Shown: one piece after another, positions 49,901-58,900 of the stretch | How positions within the stretch are numbered: position 1 is the first letter of the stretch | How the letters are laid out: each line of letters opens with the position of its first letter | Assembly (NCBI RefSeq): GCF_001522545.3 | Contig: NC_031796.1 | Span: 3,020,223 to 3,084,222, forward strand | Origin: Parus major | Taxonomy: Eukaryota > Chordata > Aves > Passeriformes > Paridae | DNA length: 64,000 bases | Reading direction: 5' to 3' | Notes under the pieces: model-generated | Seen by the model: only the letters and a program-made list of their open reading frames with translations | Told to the model about the DNA's origin: nothing | Databases searched by the model: none | Translations under genes and position numbers: made by a program

Positions 49901-52900
49901 ATGAAGCAGATTAGATTTGCTTTTCTCACGCTTGTGTTCACTCATTGTCAGTTGTAGAAACTGTAAATTCCACATCACGTATCTGGAAGTGGAACAGAGG
50001 TAGAAATGTCCTTTGTAGGTGGTGGAACTCCAAGGCAGCCCTAGGTCATTATCCTTGTGCCCTCAGGTCTCTGCTGTGGTGCCATCCCTGCTTGAGGATG
50101 TCCAGAGCCAGGGTTTTATTGTCCTGTTTCCATGGGTGATGGATGGAAGAGTTCACCTGATGGCCTGGGCAGCTGCCTGTCCTGAACCTCTGCATTTGTC
50201 TGATTTCTGCCATTTGTCTCCTCTGGGCAGGTTCGAGAAGGGCCGGATTTACACCTTTATTGGGGAGGTGGTTGTTTCCATGAATCCTTACAAGAACCTG
50301 AACATCTACGGGCGGGACATGATCGAGCAGTACAAGGGCAGGGAGCTCTACGAGAGGCCTCCCCACCTCTTTGCCATCGCTGATGCTGCTTACAAAGCCA
50401 TGAAGAGACGATCCAAAGACACCTGCATTGTCATCTCAGGTAGGCTGGGAGGGCTCTGCATGGTGATGAGCACTTGAGCTCTGTGAAATTCCAGGCGGAA
50501 GGAGAATAATGATTTGGCTAATGACAGCGTTTTAGAAAAGAAACTTCATTAATCTTAAAGCTGCTCATTTGCATTTGAATCCGACCGGCACAATTATTTC
50601 TTATCTCATTCAAGAGCTGGTGCCAGCCAGGGGCTGGATCTGTGCCTGCGGTGGGGGGGGAAGTGTGAGGAGGAGCCCTGTGTCTGCTCCAGAGAGTGAC
50701 CTGGGATCAGNNNNNNNNNNNNNNNNNNNNNNNNNNNNNNNNNNNNNNNNNNNNNNNNNNNNNNNNNNNNNNNNNNNNNNNNNNNNNNNNNNNNNNNNNN
50801 NNNNNNNNNNNNNNNNNNNNNNNNNNNNNNNNNNNNNNNNNNNNNNNNNNNNNNNNNNNNNNNNNNNNNNNNNNNNNNNNNNNNNNNNNNNNNNNNNNNN
50901 NNNNNNNNNNNNNNNNNNNNNNNNNNNNNNNNNNNNNNNNNNNNNNNNNNNNNNNNNNNNNNNNNNNNNNNNNNNNNNNNNNNNNNNNNNNNNNNTCTCC
51001 TCAGGAGCTGCTGATTTTTGTCTCTGCCCTGACTGGCCACTGTTTGTTCCCTGCTCCATTGGAAAGGCCGTGGCTCCAGCAGTGGGAGCAGGGCTGGTAC
51101 CACAGTGATCCCTGACTGGATCCTGGCACTTTGTTTCCTTGATGTCCCCGTGCTTGGGCAGCTCTGAAAGGAGAGAGCCCCGGGCTGGGGTGCTGAACAG
51201 TGGCCCCTTGTGCTGCTGCAGGCCAGCCTTTCTCCTCTAACAATATTCCTTTGATCCTCTGTGTGCCAGCCCCTTTCCCGACCTGTGCAATCTCACAGCA
51301 CAATTGCTCAAAGTCAGCCCAGCAGCAGCAGCCAGGCAGGGTTATGGCTGTTTAGAAAACGTCCCAAGTGCACACAAAGATTGCTTTAAAAAGAAAAAAT
51401 CAAACCACCCAGGCACTGTTGGGGTAGAATTGAGGTCTACTGTGCAATTATTTGTTTTGCTTTTTTTCATCTGTTTGGTCACTGTGGTGTTTCTGCCCGC
51501 AGGTGAAAGCGGGGCTGGGAAAACTGAGGCCAGTAAATACATAATGCAGTACATAGCAGCCATCACTAACCCTGGCCAGAGGGCTGAGGTGGAGAGGTAA
51601 GGCTTGGGCTGGAAAAGAAGGGAAATTCTCCTGTACTCCTGCTTGTGGATCTCTTTCTATGGGCTGTGTAGCACCACATTATCAGCTCGTCTCTTGTACA
51701 TGCTGATTTATACTTAACTTTTTCAGGTACTGCTGTTACTCTGGGAATTTTGCAGTATTAATTGCTGAAGTCACATTGAAACGTTTATTTTGAAAGTTCA
51801 AACTTTCAAAATCAAAACAGCATCAAGAAATACCATCCAGCCAATATCAGCTGTCTAATGGCAGGACTCAATGATCTTAGAGTTCTTTGCCAACCTAAAT
51901 GATTCTAAATCACTTTTCCTGGGGCAAATTGCCTGAAATTTGGGTGGGCTAGAATACCACGTGGAGTGCAAGGAGTGTATTGCATGACCTTCCAGGCTGA
52001 CATGATTCTGAATTGCAAAATGTCTCTCTCTGCCCTGAGTAAAAGTTTTGGAGCAAAGAATATGATTTTCTGCAGAAACAAACTTAAATCTACTCTGAAT
52101 TAATTTTGAAAATGACTTAAAAAAGAGTTCAGAAAATTGGTTTCAGAATTCAAATATGTATAGAAACTGAATTTCTAGTGCTGATTTCATGGTGGGAGTC
52201 TGGTCTTTGAACCAAAGAGCATTTGCTTCCTCTGAGGAGCGTTGCTGACAGCTCCCAGCTGATTTCCCACGGGATTGCTGATGTTATCCACATCTGCCCA
52301 AATCTGCCCTCAAACAGCATCACTGCTGTCATTGAATTCTTCTGGAGGAATGGCTGTGAAAAAAAAATCCTGTGGTGTGAGTGTTGAAGTCTTACCCTGT
52401 TTCCTTTTCCATCCATCCATCCATCNNNNNNNNNNNNNNNNNNNNNNNNNNNNNNNNNNNNNNNNNNNNNNNNNNNNNNNNNNNNNNNNNNNNNNNNNNN
52501 NNNNNNNNNNNNNNNNNNNNNNNNNNNNNNNNNNNNNNNNNNNNNNNNNNNNNNNNNNNNNNNNNNNNNNNNNNNNNNNNNNNNNNNNNNNNNNNNNNNN
52601 NNNNNNNNNNNNNNNNNNNNNNNNNNNNNNNNNNNNNNNNNNNNNNNNNNNNNNNNNNNNNNNNNNNNNNNNNNNNNNNNNNNNNNNNNNNNNNNNNNNN
52701 NNNNNNNNNNNNNNNNNNNNNNNNNNNNNNNNNNNNNNNNNNNNNNNNNNNNNNNNNNNNNNNNNNNNNNNNNNNNNNNNNNNNNNNNNNNNNNNNNNNN
52801 NNNNNNNNNNNNNNNNNNNNNNNNNNNNNNNNNNNNNNNNNNNNNNNNNNNNNNNNNNNNNNNNNNNNNNNNNNNNNNNNNNNNNNNNNNNNNNNNNNNN

Positions 52901-55900
52901 NNNNNNNNNNNNNNNNNNNNCATCCATCCATCATCCATCATCCTTCATCCATCCATCATCCATCCCTGCTGCAGAGTGAAGAACATCCTGCTGAAATCCA
53001 ATTGTGTGTTGGAGGCCTTTGGCAACGCCAAAACAAACCGCAACGACAATTCCAGCCGGTTTGGAAAATACATGGACATCAACTTTGATTTCAAGGGAGA
53101 CCCCATAGGTGGGCACATCAATAATTACCTGCTAGAAAAGGTAAGGCACCCTCCCTTCCAGGGTTACAGTCTTTGCTGCAGTTACTTTTGCAGTCTGGGC
53201 TTTGCCAGTAGAAAGTTTTCCATTGAAACATGTACAGCAGGTGAGGTATGAGGTCATGGAAAATAAATCCATGGCTTAGCTTTTCCTTAAGTCAGGAAAG
53301 CCACTGCAGTGCTGTCAGTGCCCTGTTCCTGGAGCACCCCAACTTCCAGAGCTCACCAGCAACAGGGCTGTGTTACCCAAGGGATTTTGTGTGTGGGGAT
53401 GTGTGAAGTTGAATCTCAGTTTTTATTTTGGATATAATTTACCCTCTGCACTGCTCCTGTTTTGTAATTTCTGCACTGAGAAGGAGATCTCCAGAGCCCT
53501 AGGGAGCAAGTGTGCTTGAGAAGTGTTATCTTGGAATAATGCCACAGCCTTGGGTGAGCTGTTGGTAGCGTTGTTTTTATATATTCCAAGTGATCCTGAG
53601 CATAATTATTTTTTTTCATGTCATTAAATGGTGTCTGAAAACATTGGAATATGCAAAACTGGAGAACTCAGGCGTGAGCCGTTAACAGTTCTTGCTGTGT
53701 GAGGCATGTCTGGCTTTGATTATGTGTTTGACCACATCTGCCAACACCCTGTTTTGTTTGTGTTTCTTTTTTACTTCTCCCCTTATTTCCCTGAAGTCTA
53801 TTTTCAGAATAAACACTTTATTTTAAAAAACAAAACAACAAACCCAAACATTTAACTTGGGATACTTTGATGTAAAAAGAGGGCTGGGACTGCAGCTGCA
53901 GTGACTTAAATCCTGATGATTTATTTATCCTGATTGTTTATTTCATATTCCTGACTTCTCCCAAGTTAAATTTGTTTCCATTTGAAAGTGGAGGCTCTGG
54001 CCCAAATACAAGCAGTAACAGAAAGTGGCTTTGCAGGAACACATCGAATCATGGAATATCCTGGGTTGGAAAGGACCCACAGGGATCATCCAGTGCAGCT
54101 CCTGGTCCTGCCCAGACCCCCCAACAATCCCCACTGTTCATCCCTGGAGCTCTGTCCAAGCTCTCCTGGAGCTCTGGCAGCCTCAGGGCTGGGACCATTC
54201 CCTGGGGAGCCTGGGCAGTGCCAGCACCTCTGGGGGAAGAACCTTTCCCTGACACCCCAACCTCACCCTCCCCAGCACAGCTTTGTTCCTCATCACTCCT
54301 CATAGTTCAAACTTGTAGCATAAAATAGGGATTGTTGACTGAATGTCTGCTGCATTTCACCCTTTTTTGTGCTGTTTTACTCTGGTCTGGAATGAGGATT
54401 TTGGCATGGAGCTATGGCTCTCTAAAACAGGGCCCTTGTGTCAGAGCATTCCCTTGTGAGCTGGGTGCTGTGGGCAGCCTGTCCTGGGGGTGTAGGAGTG
54501 GTGACCACCAGGCCCTGAGCATTTATTTGTAGCCACAGAGTCCTGGTTTTCATTTCCAGTGATTAAATAATTCTAAAACTAAAATGCCATTTTATTTGAC
54601 TGTTCCATGAAAGCAGCCCTGTGGTTCCCACATGGGATTCCTGGGTGGAAGCAGGACATTGCAGCTGTTATACAAGCTGGTCCTTTTGACTGTAGACCTC
54701 AAGCTCCAGGGTCACACGTGTGTGATGGTGTTCCCAAGAGCCTGAGAGTGAGATGGGGTTGATTTGGGGTGTCCTGGTGATGTGGGTGTCTGAGGGGAGG
54801 TGGTGATGTCCCACTAACACCCAGCTCTGTGTTTTGTTCCCCCAGTCCCGTGTGATCGTGCAGCAGCCCGGGGAACGAAGTTTCCACTCCTTCTACCAGG
54901 TTTGTGTTCCTTTGCTGCAGCAGTGACTCGTCCCCAGTTTCCCAGACACTTTGGGCAGAGCACTCACATCTTTCACTCTCTCATGTGTTTTGCAGAGGGT
55001 TCCCTTTTGCAGCATCTTGGGTGATCCTGGGCTCTTCAGTTCTCTGTGGGGGCCTGGGCTGGGAGGGAGCCTGGGAAGATGGATTGTTTTCTATCCTCCA
55101 GTCCCATATTAACACATTTCTAAACTTAAGGGGAGGCTGACTAAACAAATATGGTAGGACATTGGACTTTGACTCACTGTTTTATTTGTAGCAAGCCTAA
55201 TCCCTCTGTTTTCTCCTGAGGCCTTTAGTCCATATGGAAGTAATTTTATGACACCAAGTTTACTTTTTTGGTTTTTTGGATGTTCTTTAATGTCTTCCAC
55301 ATTGTGTGGTGGTTCCCTGTGTGTCCTTTGGGGGATATGGTCAGCCTATTAGTATAACCTTGATTCTGCACTGAGGGAAGGTGAGGTTTGTTTATTTTTT
55401 CCCCACTTTTTCAGTACTCCATGATGGCATGTTAGCACTTTCCTCACTGATGTGTCATTTCCAGGAGGAAAAGTCTCTGTGTGGGCAGCGTGCTTGCCAA
55501 GACACAGATGTGGCATGGCACAGGTGTGAACAGGTCTTTGAGGGGTTCAGCCTAGTTTTTATCCAGTTGTGACTCTAAAGGCCAGTGATCTGTGGTGGCA
55601 GAGCCCTGCACCAGTGCAGGCCCTGCATCTTGCACCTTGTGCTCCACATATTGCAGCAGCAATTAATATTTTCATGACTTTGCTTGTCAAGCAGATGAAT
55701 AAAAGACAGAAAAAAGAAGGATTTTATATTTTTCATTCACCATTTCTTAAAATTCTCTTCCTGCAGCTCCTTCAGGGAGGTTCTGAGCAGCTCCTGCGTT
55801 CTCTGCACCTCCAGAAGGATGCATCAGCCTACAGCTACATCTGCCCTGGGGCACAGCTCAAGGTGAGGGGTCTGAGGGACCCAGGGACAGCTTGACATTG

Positions 55901-58900
55901 GAAGTGCTGCTGGAAATGCTCAAAGCACTGCTGAGCTAGCAGAAGTTGAGATCAGTGGGGATGAATATGGAAAGGTGACACTGGTGTGCTGTTTGTAATG
56001 GAGTTTCTGGTGCTACAAAATAAAGCACGAGTGTACTTAGAGTCATAGAAAATATATACCTCTACTCTGCTTAAAATACACAAATATATCTGTGCAAGTG
56101 TCTGCTTATAAACAGCAATAAAATGATTTATTAATAAATGCAGGTATGGATATTTGACCCATTACAAGTGGCACACATTCCACACTCCATAATGGGTACC
56201 TTAAACTGCCTTCTGGAGCAAAAAGCCAGAAGGATTCATTTTTTTGCAGCAGGATCCTTGAAATACTGAAGCACTGAGTCTTCATGTCTGACTTGTCCTC
56301 AAGGGGGAACTCTGAGCAGGAAAGAAGGGAACAAACCCATAAAGTTTTTAGACAACAAGATCCTGAACACTTCAGATACATCTGGAGTTGTCCCTAGTGT
56401 GGTCCCTTTGAAGCAGGGTCCAGACCAAAGGCTCCTGATTTCCTAGGTGCTTTTGTGAGATGTATTTTGGTACAGAAACCCAGAGACCTTCTCCCATGCC
56501 AGATGATTCTCTCTAAAAATGTGCATTGAAAACAAGCCCAGGAGGCTGCAGGGAGAGAGGGACAGGCTGATCTTGAGAGAGGTGGAGAACAGAGATTTCC
56601 TGCTGGTGCTCTGCACCCTCTGCTCAGAAGATCTGTGACTGCACAAATTGTCCCTGTTCTACTGGGATTTTTTATGAACTCTTTCTCAGCAAATTCCACT
56701 GGGAAATTTATTGTGCTGTGGTGGATTTCTGTGTCTCCTGCTGCCAGAATACGTGTGTGCAGTGCAGGGTTCAGTGTCCAAGCACGCAAGATGGTATTGG
56801 AATAAGCTGGGAAACCTCATGACAGTGTCTTGCCTCTGAGAAACATCAAAGTGCATCTCTGTTTCCCATGGGCTTGTGAAATCCTTGCTTCCTCACAGCT
56901 GACTTCCATTAAATCCCCCCATCCCAAACTTCTCTCTCCCCTCAGTGTTCCATCAATGACGGGGCTGAGTTCAAGGCTGTTGCTGATGCCATGAAGGTGA
57001 TTGGTTTCAAGCAGGAGGAGATTCAGACTGTCTACAAAATCGTGGCAGCCATTCTGCACCTGGTGAGCTCCCTGCCCATGTGTATCCATCCCTGAACCCA
57101 TCCCTGGGCTGTTCCTCAGGAGGGCTTGTACTGCCAGCAGCTCTGATTTTCCTGCTGCAGAAGCCCCTGGAAGCTCTGGTGGCTGGGAAGGTGTGTCCAG
57201 TTCACAGCTCCAGTGTGAGAGAAACTCTTTGCTGGGCACTGCAGTGATGATCACATGTATTCCTGCATGTTCCAGATCCCAAATCAGACATAACACTAAG
57301 TGCTGAGAGCTGTTCAGTGCTCTGAAAAAGGAACTGTTGGGGTTTGGCCATGAGGGGATAGGGAGCTTCTGTCCCTTGGTGCCCTCACACTCACCTTCAC
57401 TACAGTGATTCTGCTTCACTTCATGGTGAAGGCTGAGCCCAGGAAACACAGCAGCACTCTTAATTCTTTGTGTTCTGAGGCTGAGGAGATCCTTCCTTCT
57501 CCTGGATCCTCCTGGGAGCTACAGAGCCTCCTCCCCTGCCCAGTGTCCCTGTAGCTCAGCTCTCGTGTTTGCATGAGGAGGGTGGCAAAGAACAACTTTG
57601 TTCCAGTTCCTTGTCCTCCTTGGGATGGCAGTGCTGGGAAGGAAGGGAGGCAGAGCTGAGTAGGGCTGTGTAGGCAGGCTGAGGGACAACCCTCTGCTGT
57701 GGATCACCAAGGGGTGTCACTGCTTAATCCTGGCACAGAAGGTACCCAGGAGCAGAGCTGTGATGGTGGGTGCTGCCAGTCCAGCCCCACTGGCACTGAG
57801 CTCTCAGCCTCCCCATGCCATTCCCACTCCCTCTGTGGCAGTCACACTGCCAGGGGAACTGCAGCCAGTGGTTTCATGGTGAGCTGCAGTGAAGACAAAT
57901 GCTGCATCCAGCATTTGCATACATGGTGCAATTCCCCATCCCTGGACTCTGAATATTGGGATGGTGTTTGATTAAATCTCAGGAAGTGTTTGATGTCATT
58001 TGTCCCAAAAGCTGAGCTGAGCACTGAGTAGGAATGCTTTGCTGTGAGAAAGTCTTTGCTGCTCTCACTGATGTTGGAGGTTTGAGGGTGTGGATGTGCA
58101 AGACCCACCTTCCAGTGTGGCAGGAGATTTCTGGCCTGGAATAGCAGGTGGAAAATGGATGGACTTGGGGTGTGCTGTTAGTAAAGGGCAGATGGAGAAA
58201 TGCTGCTGATTGCAGGGGAACCTGAAGTTTTCTGTGGATGGAGACACTCCCATCATTGAGAACAGCAAGGTGGTGTCGGTGATTGCTGACCTCCTGTCCA
58301 CCAAGGCCGAGCTGGTGGAGAAGGCGCTGCTGTTCCGGACGGTGGCCACGGGCAGGGACATCATTGACAAACAGCACACGGAGCAGGAGGCCACCTACGG
58401 CAGAGACGCCTTTGCAAAGGTGAGTTCAGTCCCTTTCCTCTGCACAGGTGTGTGACACTCACCCAGACATGTCTCTGCTGCCTTTGCCCATGGCTTGAGG
58501 TGTGCAGCAAAGATTGTCAGTGCCTGAGGGAGGCAGAAGTGACCATTTTCCAGTGCTCAGTCCCAGGAGGATTCTGGGTGGGTCAATAAGCACAGGGCTT
58601 GCTGTACATCCTGCAGATTTCTCTCTGAATCTATGTGCTCCTGGGTTCTGTGGGGTCTGTGGCACCTCCCCATCCCTGCCCTTCCAGCAGGGATCCAGCT
58701 CCCACAGCCAGCACTGCCAGGCACACCAAGGAGGGGACAGGCTGCAGGCTGGGCTGGCATCTGCAAACGTGTTGTACAGGGAGGAATTTCCTGTGAAATG
58801 GGATCCCCTCAACTTCATTTTGCAGTTAAATTCAAAGAGCAGAGAGTGGAACTGTAATATCTAGAATTCAAGTTGGAAATACCAAGTATTATTTTTTAAT

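Larger units (their letters stand above)
13936..50230 (+). other. MYO1D: MYO1D intron 1 (36.3 kb)
   Basis: This one intron fills more than half the window. Apart from the repeats and candidate sites listed separately, I see no coding exon on either strand. Open frames are short or repeat-driven. CR1 is sparse, about five pieces in 36 kb. The stretches 14.5-18.7, 18.9-27.6, 28.0-32.6, 33.0-37.9, 38.2-40.7, 42.0-46.9 and 48.3-50.2 kb look like ordinary unique intronic DNA. Enhancers in long first introns are common but cannot be identified by eye. Confidence 0.85.
51597..52974 (+). other. MYO1D: MYO1D intron 3 with CATC repeat and gap
   Basis: 1378 bp, with 495 bp of N. It holds a CR1 3' remnant and a CATC-type tetranucleotide array that runs up to the exon 4 acceptor. 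Confidence 0.9.
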
